64,000 nt of DNA from Flavobacterium notoginsengisoli. GTDB lineage: Bacteria; Bacteroidota; Bacteroidia; Flavobacteriales; Flavobacteriaceae. Shown here piece by piece: positions 10,006-18,899 of the stretch; within the stretch, counting starts at the first letter, position 1, and each line of letters starts with the position of its first letter. The stretch lies in NCBI RefSeq assembly GCF_014207905.1, contig NZ_JACHLB010000002.1, positions 124,001 to 188,000 on the forward strand, in the 5' to 3' direction. The notes beneath the pieces were generated by a model, which was not told the origin of the DNA, did no database searches, and saw only the letters and a program-made list of their open reading frames with translations. Made by a program: the position numbers and the translations under genes.

Positions 10006-11238
10006 ATGAAAAAAATCGCTTTGTTGCTCGCTTTAAGTTTGTCTAGTTTAAGTTTTAGCCAAGGAAATACACATAAACAGCAAGCCGGAAAATTTGAAGG
10101 TCTCGCCATGACACCTCCAATGGGCTGGAATTCTTGGAATACCTTTGCAACTAATATTGATGAAAAATTGGTAAAAGAAACTGCAGATATAATGGTTTCT
10201 TCAGGTTTGGCGGCTGCTGGTTACAATTATATTGTATTAGATGATGGTTGGATGACGCACGAACGCGACGCAAATGGTGATTTGGTGCCAGATCCTGAGA
10301 AATTTCCAAGCGGAATGAAAGCTCTTATCGATTATGTTCATAATAAAGGTTTAAAATTCGGATTGTACAATTGCGCCGGAACAAAAACCTGTGCAGGTTA
10401 TCCTGGAACGCGTGGCTATGAATATCAGGATGCAAGATTTTATGCAAAACTCGGAATCGATTTTCTAAAATATGATTGGTGTAATACAGAAGGAATTACT
10501 GCAAAGGAAGCGTATGCAACTATGAGCAATGCGCTTAAAACTGCTGGAAGACCAATCGTTTTTAGTCTTTGCGAATGGGGAGATAATCAGCCTTGGGAAT
10601 GGGGAAAACCTATTGGAAATCTTTGGAGAATTTCGGGAGATATTTATCCATGTTTTGATTGCGAGTTCAAACACCCTGAAAATTGGTCTTCATGGGGATT
10701 TATGAAAATTGCTGATATGAGAAAAGACATCCGTAAATATTCAGGTCCAGATCATTGGAACGATTTTGATATGATGGAAGTTGGAAATGAAATGAATGAT
10801 ACCGAAGATAAAACCCATTTTGCTATGTGGTGTATGCTTTCTTCGCCATTGTTCACAGGAAACGATTATAGAAAAATGTCAAAAGAAACATTAGCGATTT
10901 TGACAAATAAAGAACTGCTAGCTGTAAATCAGGATAAATTAGGAGTTCAAGGATTTAAATATATTATTTTAGATGGAGTAGAGGTTTGGGTTAAACCGCT
11001 TTCAGATGGAGCGTGGGCAGTAAGTTTTATAAATAGAACCGAAAGTGCTAAAAAAATCAATTTTGATTGGAAGAAAAACAGTATTAAAGATGCTGATTTC
11101 GGATATGAAGCAGATTTTGCTAAAGCAACTTATAAAATAAAAGATCTTTGGAAAAATAAAGAAGCAGGAAATACTAAAAAAGCTTTTACTGCCGAAATTG
11201 CTTCACACGATGTTATAACATTAAAACTAATTCCTTAA
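10006..11238 (+). CDS. GH27 alpha-galactosidase
   Basis: A 410-residue secreted enzyme with a signal peptide ending SFSQ near residue 19. It removes alpha-1,6-galactosyl side chains, as found on galactomannan. The GH27 hallmarks are all present: MGWNSWNTF (39-47), LDDGW (78-82), the nucleophile D157 in KYDWCN, and the acid/base D212 in WRISGD. The C-terminal 90 residues form the usual small beta-sandwich. It sits 11 bp before the GH5 gene, so the two form an enzyme sub-operon. It lacks a lipobox and is probably periplasmic. Confidence 0.94.
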   Translation: MKKIALLLALSLSSLSFSQGNTHKQQAGKFEGLAMTPPMGWNSWNTFATNIDEKLVKETADIMVSSGLAAAGYNYIVLDDGWMTHERDANGDLVPDPEKFPSGMKALIDYVHNKGLKFGLYNCAGTKTCAGYPGTRGYEYQDARFYAKLGIDFLKYDWCNTEGITAKEAYATMSNALKTAGRPIVFSLCEWGDNQPWEWGKPIGNLWRISGDIYPCFDCEFKHPENWSSWGFMKIADMRKDIRKYSGPDHWNDFDMMEVGNEMNDTEDKTHFAMWCMLSSPLFTGNDYRKMSKETLAILTNKELLAVNQDKLGVQGFKYIILDGVEVWVKPLSDGAWAVSFINRTESAKKINFDWKKNSIKDADFGYEADFAKATYKIKDLWKNKEAGNTKKAFTAEIASHDVITLKLIP

Positions 11239-11249
11239 AAACTATCATT

Positions 11250-12212
11250 ATGAAATCAAAAGTTTGGCATGTCGCTTTTTCTCTTTTAATGATTGTAAAT
11301 GTTTCTAAAGCGCAGTTTGTAAAAAAGCACGGGCCACTGAGTGTTCAAGGCACGCAATTGGTAGATAAAAATAATAACCCAATAGTACTTCGCGGATTAA
11401 GTTTTGGATGGCATAGCTTGTGGCCAAGATTTTATAACGAAAAAGCGGTAAGTTGGCTGAAAAAAGATTTTAATTGTAATGTAGTTCGTGCCGCAATGGG
11501 AATTGAGCTTGGAGATCATTCTTATATAAAAGATCCAGAATTTTCTAAAGAAAAAGTAGAGGCTGTCGTAAAGGGAGCTATAAAATCAGATATTTATGTA
11601 ATAATAGATTGGCACAGCCATAATATCAATCTAAAAGAAGCCAAGCAGTTTTTTGATGAGGTATCAAAAAAGTACGCTAAGTATCCTAATATTATATATG
11701 AGGTATTTAATGAACCTGATTATGAAACTTGGGGAGAAGTAAAAGCATACGCAGAAGAAATAATAAAGGTTATTCGAAAGAACGATCCTAACAACATTAT
11801 ATTGGTTGGCTGCCCGCATTGGGATCAGGATATTGATCGTCCAGCCGAAGATCCTATAGTAGGTTATACTAATATAATGTATACAATGCATTTTTATGCA
11901 GCAACTCACGGAAAATATTTAAGAGATAGAACAGATGAAGCCATAAAAAGAGGTTTGCCTGTTTTTATATCAGAATCGGCTGGGATGGAAGCTTCTGGTG
12001 ACGGACCTTTAGATTATAAAGCTTGGCAGGATTATATTGATTGGATGGAATCTAAAAAACTGAGCTGGATTACATGGTCAGTTTCAGATAAAGATGAAAC
12101 TTGTTCTATTTTGAAAAAATCAGCCAATTCTGAAGGAAAATGGAAAAATGAAGACTTAAAAGATTCGGGCATTAAAGTGCGTGAATTTCTACGCAAGTAT
12201 AATAAGGAATAA
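11250..12212 (+). CDS. GH5 endo-beta-1,4-glycanase (mannanase or glucanase)
   Basis: A 320-residue secreted glycoside hydrolase of family GH5 with a signal peptide ending SKAQ near residue 22. The N-terminal HGPLSVQGTQLVD and LRGLSFGWHS stretch resembles subfamily GH5_2. The acid/base is E155 in VFNEP and the nucleophile is E242 in FISESAG. Many GH5_2 members are endoglucanases, but the mannan context suggests action on the backbone of gluco- or galactomannan. It is the last gene of the locus before a strong terminator. The family is certain. The substrate is inferred. Confidence 0.9.
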   Translation: MKSKVWHVAFSLLMIVNVSKAQFVKKHGPLSVQGTQLVDKNNNPIVLRGLSFGWHSLWPRFYNEKAVSWLKKDFNCNVVRAAMGIELGDHSYIKDPEFSKEKVEAVVKGAIKSDIYVIIDWHSHNINLKEAKQFFDEVSKKYAKYPNIIYEVFNEPDYETWGEVKAYAEEIIKVIRKNDPNNIILVGCPHWDQDIDRPAEDPIVGYTNIMYTMHFYAATHGKYLRDRTDEAIKRGLPVFISESAGMEASGDGPLDYKAWQDYIDWMESKKLSWITWSVSDKDETCSILKKSANSEGKWKNEDLKDSGIKVREFLRKYNKE

Positions 12213-12234
12213 ATAAAGATATTTTTTTAGCATT

Positions 12235-12267
12235 AAAAAGCCCGTTCGTTTATGAGCGGGCTTTTTT
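12235..12267 (+). terminator. Strong intrinsic terminator after GH5
   Basis: A 13-bp stem with one wobble pair (left arm AAAAAGCCCGTTC from 12235, right arm ending 12266) has a 6-nt loop and a T run. It closes the mannan locus. Confidence 0.93.
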
Positions 12268-12822
12268 TATTCTTTTAAAAAAGCATTTTTAGGTCAATTA
12301 AAACCACTTCATTTAGATCACAAATTGTAGTAATTTGAGAGTTATATTTTGTAAGAATTTTTTTTAATGGGTTTTTAGTCTATATTCCTTAATTAGGTTA
12401 TTCTGTGTTTTTGCTTTTTTTATTTTAATTTGTATTTACCCCCTATTTTTTTGGGGGTAGTATGTTTTTTAATCTGTTTTTTGATTATTTGTGTCCTGTT
12501 TTTGTAGTAAAATTTACTTTTAACCCTCTTTATTTTGTAAAAACTCTTAAAATTTTGTTATTGAATTTTCAAAAACAATTATCGATAAATATCAAATAAC
12601 GATTATTGGAAGATTAATTTTTGTAATCCGTAATTCTTCGCTTAAAACGTCAAAAAAGTAGTTTTGAATTATTCTGATGATACAAAAGTTAATAAATTCG
12701 CTAATGAAAATGATGATGATTTGAGGCGCTGAAAGTTTTTAGAAATGACTTATACTATTACATAGATATATAAAAGATTAACTAACCAGAATCAATTTAA
12801 TAACTAAAAACCAATTTAAAAC
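12268..12822 (+). promoter_or_regulatory. Long AT-rich leader region before the porin gene
   Basis: About 555 bp without a gene. It contains a hairpin of five C and five G (TACCCCC at 12437-12443 with GGGGGTA at 12453-12459, 9-nt loop), which stands out in DNA otherwise nearly free of G and C runs. No known riboswitch core was recognised. It probably contains the promoter and a long 5-prime leader for the gene at 12823. Confidence 0.4.
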
Positions 12823-13914
12823 ATGAAAAAAGCATTTTACATTTTAACCGCCATGTTAACAAGTTCTTTTGCCTTTGCCCAAGAAGATGAAGCTGCTGCT
12901 CCACCTGCAACCACTTGGGGAGGTTCTGCCGATGCGTATTATAAATATGATTTTTCAAAACAAATGAATGGATTAACGAGCTTTACCAACTCTCAGAATT
13001 CATTTGAATTAGGAATGGCATCTATTGAAGCAGGGCATACTTTCGGAAAAGCATCTGTTTTTGTAGATTTAGGTTTCGGAAAAAGAGCTGCAGAGTTTTC
13101 ATATAATGAAACACCGGATAAAGATGCAAGTGCAAAATTTTTAATTAAACAGTTATATTTTACATATAACGTGACTGACGAATTTAAATTTGTAGCAGGT
13201 AGTTTCGGAACTCATATCGGATATGAGGTACTAGATGCTGTAGATAATAAAAACTATAGTATGTCTTATGCTTTCTCTTACGGACCATTCTTTAATACTG
13301 GTTTGAAAGCACAATATACTTCTGGTAAATTTACTGCTATGTTAGGACTTACAAATCCAACAGATTTTAAATCAGCTATGGATGCGGGATCTTACCAAAA
13401 AACATTTATCGGACAAGTGGGATATATTGGAGAAACAGGAAGTGCTTACTTGAATTTTACAACAGGAAGTACTAACCCAATTCCAGGAAGTATAATTCCA
13501 GTTTCAGATGAAAACAAAACACAGTTTGATTTAACTGCTTCTAAAACCATCAGCGATAGTTTTGCACTTGGTTTAAATGCAACATATGCTAAAACAACTA
13601 ACGATTTTGATAGCGCTTTAGATGGAGAATGGTTTTCTATCGTAGGATATGCAAACTACTCTTTCAGCCCATCTCTTCTTTTAGCGTACAGAATGGAATA
13701 TTTTGATGCAAAAGATGCTGCTCCAAGTCTTGGAACATTAGCTGGATCAAGTGTTTTTGCAAATACAGTTTCTTTGAACTTTAAAGTTGGAAAACTAACA
13801 ATCATCCCAGAGTTAAGATACGACGCTGCATCAGAAGATATCTTTTTAGATAAAGATGTGATGCCAACAGGAGGAAGCTTCTACGGATTAATTGCTACAA
13901 CATACTCTTTCTAG
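12823..13914 (+). CDS. Outer-membrane beta-barrel porin (OmpL-like)
   Basis: A 363-residue protein with a signal peptide ending FAFAQ near residue 20, then an acidic Ala/Pro linker and a long run of alternating beta strands (for example IEAGHTFGKASVFVDLGFG). It ends in TTYSF, a C-terminal aromatic suited to BAM recognition. It resembles the putative beta-barrel porin-2 / OmpL-like family of Bacteroidota. It is monocistronic, with a 600-bp upstream gap and its own terminator. The transported solute cannot be told from sequence. Confidence 0.8.
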   Translation: MKKAFYILTAMLTSSFAFAQEDEAAAPPATTWGGSADAYYKYDFSKQMNGLTSFTNSQNSFELGMASIEAGHTFGKASVFVDLGFGKRAAEFSYNETPDKDASAKFLIKQLYFTYNVTDEFKFVAGSFGTHIGYEVLDAVDNKNYSMSYAFSYGPFFNTGLKAQYTSGKFTAMLGLTNPTDFKSAMDAGSYQKTFIGQVGYIGETGSAYLNFTTGSTNPIPGSIIPVSDENKTQFDLTASKTISDSFALGLNATYAKTTNDFDSALDGEWFSIVGYANYSFSPSLLLAYRMEYFDAKDAAPSLGTLAGSSVFANTVSLNFKVGKLTIIPELRYDAASEDIFLDKDVMPTGGSFYGLIATTYSF

Positions 13915-13946
13915 AGATAAAGATTGATATTTTTTTTTTTTTTTGG

Positions 13947-13985
13947 AGCTGTCGAAACATACTAATGTTTTGGCAGCTTTTTTAT
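13947..13985 (+). terminator. Intrinsic terminator after the porin gene
   Basis: A 13-bp stem with G-T wobbles (GCTGTCGAAACAT at 13948-13960, partner 13965-13977) is followed by a T run. It is preceded by an unusual 14-T tract starting near 13931. Confidence 0.9.
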
Positions 13986-13992
13986 TTTGCTT

Positions 13993-14069
13993 GAATTAAG
14001 AATTAAGAATTAAGAATTAAGAATTAAGAATTAAGAATTAAGAATTAAGAATTAAGAATTAAGAATTAA
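13993..14069. repeat. Heptanucleotide tandem repeat, 11 copies of GAATTAA
   Basis: Eleven perfect head-to-tail copies of the 7-mer GAATTAA span 77 bp with no interruption. The array lies downstream of the porin terminator and upstream of a convergent amidase gene, outside any reading frame. A perfect array of this length is likely to vary in copy number by slippage. Confidence 0.98.
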
Positions 14070-14280
14070 GATTGCAGTTATAAACTAATTTGGTTATGAT
14101 GAAGTATTGGATTCTTACTTTAAACTGATGTAAAACTGTATAAGGTTTACTTTGATATTCTTTTTAGTGCATTGAAGTTAGTTTTGGAAAAGAGGTTATT
14201 CTAATATAATTTAACCGATATAGTTCACTTTTGGAGACGCACCGCAGTGCGTCTAATTCTGTATATGATAGCTTCTTTTG
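14070..14280. other. Intergenic stretch with a small GC-rich palindrome
   Basis: Non-coding DNA between the heptamer array and the amidase terminator. At 14235-14254 it has a perfect 8-bp inverted repeat (AGACGCAC, loop CGCA, GTGCGTCT), far richer in GC than its surroundings and reminiscent of a REP-like element. Nothing else was seen. Confidence 0.6.
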
Positions 14281-14285
14281 ATAAT

Positions 14286-14319
14286 AAAAAAAAACGCATT
14301 TCTAATTTAGAAATGCGTT
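14286..14319 (-). terminator. Terminator of the amidase operon
   Basis: A perfect 11-bp stem (AACGCATTTCT at 14293-14303, partner 14309-14319) is followed, on the minus strand, by eight or more T. It ends transcription of the genes at 14345 and upstream. Confidence 0.92.
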
Positions 14320-14344
14320 GCATATTTTGAATTCAAATTATTAT

Positions 14345-15247
14345 TTATTGAACCTGTTTTTTGTAAATAGAATAAATCGTATCGATTGTTTTTCTGTCTA
14401 AAACAGATGTTGCATCTGTTTGAATATAATGCAGTTTAAAAGCTTGAATTGCGGCTGTTAAATTTTTGGTATTGTAGCCAATGATCCTAAGCGCTGGTTC
14501 GATTTTAAAATCAAATGGTGCTGGCTCTAGAACTTCATCTGGCCAAATTCCGAATCCTTTTTCGGCAAGTGTTTTCCAAGGAAATAAAGCACTTGGATCT
14601 TGTTTTCTTCCTGGAGCGATGTCAGCATGACCTAAAAAGTTTTGCGTCGGAATGTTGTAATCCTTTTTTAATTTAGTTAGTAAAGCTACTAAACTGCTAA
14701 TTTGTGCTTCTGTAAAAGGTTTAAAACCATTATTGTCCAATTCAATTCCGATAGAACAAGAATTTAGATCGGTTGTTTTTCCCCAAGTAGAATTTCCAGC
14801 ATGCCACGCTCTTAGATAGTCATTAAGCATTTGTACCACTTTTCCATTTTCTGAAATAATGTAATGGGCGCTAACTTGTGTCTTCGTTTTTGTAAAAGTA
14901 TTAATTGTCTGTTGAAGAGAATCTTGAGCAGTATGATGAATAATAACGAAGCTTGGTTTTCTTAAATTAAAATTTACCGTGCCAATCCATTCGGTATTAA
15001 TCCCGTTTTGCAAATAAGTTGAATTTGTTTTAGATAAAGTATCTTTTACAATCTTCAATTGTTGCGCATAAGAAGTATCAATAACAACTGTTGTAGCTGG
15101 AATTGGTTTTGCTTCTTTACTTGTAATTTGGTTTTCTAAAGTCTTTAACTGCTGGTCATAAGCCTTTTCCGTACTTTTATACGGATTAGTAGAGCAGGAA
15201 CTGATTATAGCAGCTAAAATCAGATAACAAAAAAGCTTTTTTGTCAT
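14345..15247 (-). CDS. N-acetylmuramoyl-L-alanine amidase (AmiD-like lipoprotein)
   Basis: A 300-residue lipoprotein (lipobox ISSC, Cys18) with an Amidase_2/PGRP-type zinc domain at about residues 95-225. The metal and catalytic residues are visible: H104 in VIIHHTAQDS, H207 and D217 in GHADIAPGRKQDP, with K215 in the usual place. It would cleave the amide bond between MurNAc and L-Ala in peptidoglycan or its turnover fragments, in the periplasm. A coiled-coil-like linker precedes the domain and about 70 residues follow it. It lies 27 bp downstream of the Gly-rich gene on the same strand. Confidence 0.93.
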   Translation of the reverse strand: MTKKLFCYLILAAIISSCSTNPYKSTEKAYDQQLKTLENQITSKEAKPIPATTVVIDTSYAQQLKIVKDTLSKTNSTYLQNGINTEWIGTVNFNLRKPSFVIIHHTAQDSLQQTINTFTKTKTQVSAHYIISENGKVVQMLNDYLRAWHAGNSTWGKTTDLNSCSIGIELDNNGFKPFTEAQISSLVALLTKLKKDYNIPTQNFLGHADIAPGRKQDPSALFPWKTLAEKGFGIWPDEVLEPAPFDFKIEPALRIIGYNTKNLTAAIQAFKLHYIQTDATSVLDRKTIDTIYSIYKKQVQ

Positions 15248-15274
15248 AATTCGTTGTTTTATAAGTTTAAACGA

Positions 15275-15826
15275 TTATTCAGAGATTTTCGTATCTGTAT
15301 TTTCTTTTACTTCTTTAGTATCTTTAGAATCTTTGTCTTTTTTCTTTTTAGATTTAGTTTTCTTAACCTCTTTCAAAGTGTCCATAAAAGTTTTGTATTT
15401 CTCAACTTGGTCTGGATTTAAGAATGCTGTAATTTTTTTATCTGTATTTTCTCTTAAAGCTTTTATTTGCTCAATTTTTTGATCTTGGCTGCTACTTTCG
15501 TTTTTCAGTAAAATACCTTGTTCTCTGATGCTTTCTGCTAAAACATTTGTAATTGCAATTGCTTGCAATTCGTCAAGATTTACTTGAGGTTTCATTTGTT
15601 CAACCACTATAGCTGCAGTTTCTTCTGGAGGAGTTTCCTTTGGTTTGCTTGGAGTTCCTTGCTGTTGTCCTCCCATCATACTTCTGTCCATTCCCATTCC
15701 GCCACCTCTTCCGTAGCCGTTTCCGTAACCACCATAGCCATTGTTGTAGCCTCCACCATACTGTGCAGAAGCAGTAAAACAGAATAAGCTAAAAACTAAA
15801 ATAAATAAAGTTTGAGTTGGTTTCAT
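15275..15826 (-). CDS. Secreted Gly-rich protein of unknown function
   Basis: A 183-residue protein not recognised as a named family. A signal peptide ends TASAQ near residue 22. Residues 23-55 are Gly/Tyr/Asn-rich low complexity (GGGYNNGYGGYGNGYGRGGG), then a Pro-rich linker. An amphipathic helical region follows (about 75-150, with FLNPDQVEKYKTFMDTLKE), then a Lys-rich tail (KSKKKKDKDSKD). The helical part with its LNPDQ-x-x-x-Y pattern recalls periplasmic Spy/CpxP-like helical proteins, but this is only a resemblance. It is probably in the same transcript as the amidase. Confidence 0.75.
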   Translation of the reverse strand: MKPTQTLFILVFSLFCFTASAQYGGGYNNGYGGYGNGYGRGGGMGMDRSMMGGQQQGTPSKPKETPPEETAAIVVEQMKPQVNLDELQAIAITNVLAESIREQGILLKNESSSQDQKIEQIKALRENTDKKITAFLNPDQVEKYKTFMDTLKEVKKTKSKKKKDKDSKDTKEVKENTDTKISE

Positions 15827-15867
15827 AAAAGTATTTTTATCTTAATTAAGAATTGTTCAGTGTAAAT

Positions 15868-17181
15868 TTAAGCAGGTTCTCCGTATAAATCAAATTCTGT
15901 TGCTTCTATTATCTTGATATTAACAAATTCTCCAGTTTTTACATAATGTTTAGAGGCATCTATTAAAACTTCATTGTCGACATCTGGACTGTCAAATTCA
16001 GTTCTACCAACAAAATGTGCACCTTCTTTTCTGTCAATAATACATCTAAATACTTTACCAACTTTTTCCTGATTTAAGTCCCAAGAAATCTGAGATTGCA
16101 ATTCCATAATTTCATTAGCTCTTGCTTGTTTTACATCATCTGGAACATTGTCTTCTAGTAAATAAGCATGAGTGTTTTCTTCATGAGAATAAGCAAAACA
16201 ACCCATTCTGTCAAATTTCATTTCCTGAACAAAATCTTTCAAAATTTCAAAATCTTCTTGAGTTTCGCCAGGATAACCAACAATAAGAGTTGTTCTAATT
16301 GCCATTCCAGGAACTGCAGCACGGAAGTCTTTTAATAATTGAGTTGTTTTGGCCTGAGTAGTTCCACGACGCATTGATTTCAAAATAGAATCTGAAATAT
16401 GCTGTAATGGAATATCAATGTAATTGCAAATTTTTGGCTCGCGTTTCATTAATTCTAAAACATCCATTGGGAAACCAGTAGGGTAGGCATAGTGAAGACG
16501 AATCCATTCGATACCTTCAACTTTTGCTAATTCTTCTAAAAGTTCAGCAAGGTTTCTTTTTTTATAAAGATCAAGTCCGTAATAAGTTAAGTCTTGAGCA
16601 ATTAAGATTAATTCTTTTACACCGTTTTTAGCTAAACCTTGAGCTTCTTTAACTAATTTTTCAATTGGCTGAGAAACGTGAGAACCTCTCATCAAAGGAA
16701 TTGCACAGAAACTACAAGGTCTGTCGCAACCTTCAGCAATTTTTAAGTAAGCGTAATTTTTTGGAGTTGTTGTTAAACGTTCTCCAAGTAATTCATGTTT
16801 ATAATCTGCTCCAAGAGCTTTTAATAACTGAGGTAATTCTGTAGTTCCGAAATATTGATCTACGTTCGGAATTTCTTTTTCTAAATCGGGTCTATAACGT
16901 TCAGATAAACATCCTGTAACGAAAACTTTATCAACAATTCCTCTGTCTTTTTTATCAGCGTATTCCAAAATCATGTTTACTGATTCTGCTTTAGCATTAT
17001 CAATAAAACCACAAGTATTGATTACAATAATGTTTCCTTCTTTTTCTGCAGGAGCTTCATGTTCAACTTCTTTTCCATTAGCGCGCAGCTGTCCCATAAG
17101 GACTTCACTATCATAAACATTTTTTGAACACCCAAGAGTGATTACGTTAATTTTGTTCTTTTTTAAAGACTTGGTTCTCAT
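15868..17181 (-). CDS. rimO: Ribosomal protein S12 methylthiotransferase RimO
   Basis: A 437-residue radical SAM enzyme that methylthiolates the conserved Asp of ribosomal protein S12. The N-terminal UPF0004 domain carries the second iron-sulfur cluster ligands C18 (GCSKN), C57 (NTCGF) and C91 (GCLSER). The radical SAM core has C152, C156 and C159 in GCDRPCSFCAIP. A C-terminal TRAM domain follows (about 370-435). The length and the GCSKN start separate it from MiaB. A minus-strand -7 element TAATTTTG lies at 17201-17208, 20 bp before the start codon. Confidence 0.96.
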   Translation of the reverse strand: MRTKSLKKNKINVITLGCSKNVYDSEVLMGQLRANGKEVEHEAPAEKEGNIIVINTCGFIDNAKAESVNMILEYADKKDRGIVDKVFVTGCLSERYRPDLEKEIPNVDQYFGTTELPQLLKALGADYKHELLGERLTTTPKNYAYLKIAEGCDRPCSFCAIPLMRGSHVSQPIEKLVKEAQGLAKNGVKELILIAQDLTYYGLDLYKKRNLAELLEELAKVEGIEWIRLHYAYPTGFPMDVLELMKREPKICNYIDIPLQHISDSILKSMRRGTTQAKTTQLLKDFRAAVPGMAIRTTLIVGYPGETQEDFEILKDFVQEMKFDRMGCFAYSHEENTHAYLLEDNVPDDVKQARANEIMELQSQISWDLNQEKVGKVFRCIIDRKEGAHFVGRTEFDSPDVDNEVLIDASKHYVKTGEFVNIKIIEATEFDLYGEPA

Positions 17182-17298
17182 ACTTTTATAAATTGGAGTG
17201 CAAAATTACACTTTTTTTATTCAAACAGCACTAGTTTTAAAGTTGTTTTAGCTGTTTTTTATGAAGTTAATGCGTTGAAAAAGCTTTCATAATGGTTT

Positions 17299-17330
17299 AA
17301 AAAAAATCCGCCAGATAAAAACCTGACGGA
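17299..17330 (-). terminator. Terminator of the FadL-like gene
   Basis: An 8-bp stem (TCCGCCAG at 17307-17314 with a partner at 17323-17330, one wobble in the minus-strand RNA) is followed on the minus strand by a run of T. Confidence 0.8.
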
Positions 17331-17357
17331 AATTTCCATAAATCTATTTAATTTTAA

Positions 17358-18860
17358 TTACAATGCGAATAATAAGGTAAGCGTTACATTGTTCAATTTG
17401 GAATTAATGTTTGCGCCGTCTGTAAAACCTGTTGAGAAAAATCCTTGATTTGATTTTCTATGAGCGTAAGAATAAGCTAAATCTAATTTTGTTCCTCCAA
17501 AATCATATCCTAAACCACCAGAAAAACTATTAAGGTCTCCTATTGTTCTTCTGTTTTCGTACGGACTTCCTTCAAAACGATATCCGCCTCTTAAGCTTAA
17601 TTGTTTGATTTTGTATTCTGCACCAATTCTAAGTTCGTCATTTCTTTTTAAGTCATTGCTTATGTCAGCATTAACTCCTCTGAAACCAGCATCGTTAGTA
17701 GGTTTGAATTTACTGTTTCCGTAATTTTTTGTAGAATAATCAATACTGATTAAACCTGATTTCCCAAAAACGTAAGCTGCGCTAAGAGTCCACTTGTCTG
17801 GTGTTTGTAAAGTGTAAGAGTCATATACATTTACAACATTTGGATTTACACGATTGTCAAATGAATCACCTGCGCTATTTTCAGTTGTAGTAAATAAGCT
17901 TTGTGTAACTTCGTCATATAGTGTGTACCAAGTGTTTGATTCGTAAGATAAACCAACTCTAAGAGCCTCTGTTACTTTTCCTATTGCTCCCAATTGGAAA
18001 GAAAACCCGTTTCCGTAAGTGTATAATTCATTGTTAAAACGCAAATTCGAAACTGTATCGTAAGTTTCTAAAGGGTTTATGTTGTCCTCATAAAAACTTG
18101 AAGTTCTTCTATAATCAGTTACGTGGACGTTTAAATTGGCACCAAAATAAAGTCTGTCTTTGTAGGAAGTTGAAATATTAAAACTTGCTTTGCTATTGTA
18201 GCCTCTAGAGTAAATCTCATTTTCTTGATAATAGTTTCCTCCAGCTGGTACATTAGAGGTGTAAGCTGTGTTGTTGTTATTGTTTGCGACAGGATTAATT
18301 ACATAACCTTCGTAACCAAAAAATGCTTGTTGCTCTCTATAAGTTAAATCTTCGTAAGGGTTGTTTGTTATATTTCCTAATGGAATTCCATTTGCAAAAG
18401 ATAAGAAATAACCATCAACTGAATTCGTTGGATTTGTTCCTGCAGAAAAAATATTGTTGTTGAAATTGTTTGTATTCTCATACATTGCTCCAATAGCAAT
18501 TTTGTTCCATCCATTTTTAGGATTATGATCCTTAAAAACAAAAACACCTCCAGCTTGGTTTAAGATAAATGAGTTTTCTTTATCAGAAGTTTGAGTGCCA
18601 AAATAATTAGAATTGTTTTTAATATTCTGATTGCTGAAAGATACTCCAACTTGGTTCGTGTTGAAAATTGCTGAACCTGCAGGATTCACACTTAAAGCGG
18701 ATAAATCTCCACCAACTGCACCAAAAGCACCGCTCATTGCTCTATATCGAGCAGTTCCAGTTAGATTGTCCTGTGCATAGCGTAAAGCATCTGAAACTTC
18801 TTGAGAATATGACGCGCTGACAGTTAGTCCTGTTATAAATAGGAATAATATTTTTTTCAT
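17358..18860 (-). CDS. OmpP1/FadL/TodX-family outer-membrane transport protein
   Basis: A 500-residue beta-barrel with a signal peptide ending ASYSQ near residue 20. The next segment, ALRYAQDNLTGTARYRAMSGAF, and GDLSALSVNPAGSAIF match the N-terminal hatch region of FadL-like proteins, where an NPA motif is typical. It ends LTLLFAL. Such proteins pass hydrophobic compounds across the outer membrane. Flavobacterial members are often labelled hemin receptor without direct proof. The gene has its own terminator and follows the low-complexity lipoprotein gene by 39 bp. Confidence 0.85.
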   Translation of the reverse strand: MKKILFLFITGLTVSASYSQEVSDALRYAQDNLTGTARYRAMSGAFGAVGGDLSALSVNPAGSAIFNTNQVGVSFSNQNIKNNSNYFGTQTSDKENSFILNQAGGVFVFKDHNPKNGWNKIAIGAMYENTNNFNNNIFSAGTNPTNSVDGYFLSFANGIPLGNITNNPYEDLTYREQQAFFGYEGYVINPVANNNNNTAYTSNVPAGGNYYQENEIYSRGYNSKASFNISTSYKDRLYFGANLNVHVTDYRRTSSFYEDNINPLETYDTVSNLRFNNELYTYGNGFSFQLGAIGKVTEALRVGLSYESNTWYTLYDEVTQSLFTTTENSAGDSFDNRVNPNVVNVYDSYTLQTPDKWTLSAAYVFGKSGLISIDYSTKNYGNSKFKPTNDAGFRGVNADISNDLKRNDELRIGAEYKIKQLSLRGGYRFEGSPYENRRTIGDLNSFSGGLGYDFGGTKLDLAYSYAHRKSNQGFFSTGFTDGANINSKLNNVTLTLLFAL

Positions 18861-18899
18861 TTTGATAAGTTTTAGTTTGAAATTGTTTTGAGAAAAAAA

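Noticed and set aside
12268..12822. Known riboswitch in the porin leader
   Set aside because: I found no conserved core of a known class. Only one short GC hairpin is clear.
13993..14069. Possible CRISPR array
   Set aside because: The repeat is only 7 bp with no spacers, and no cas genes are present.
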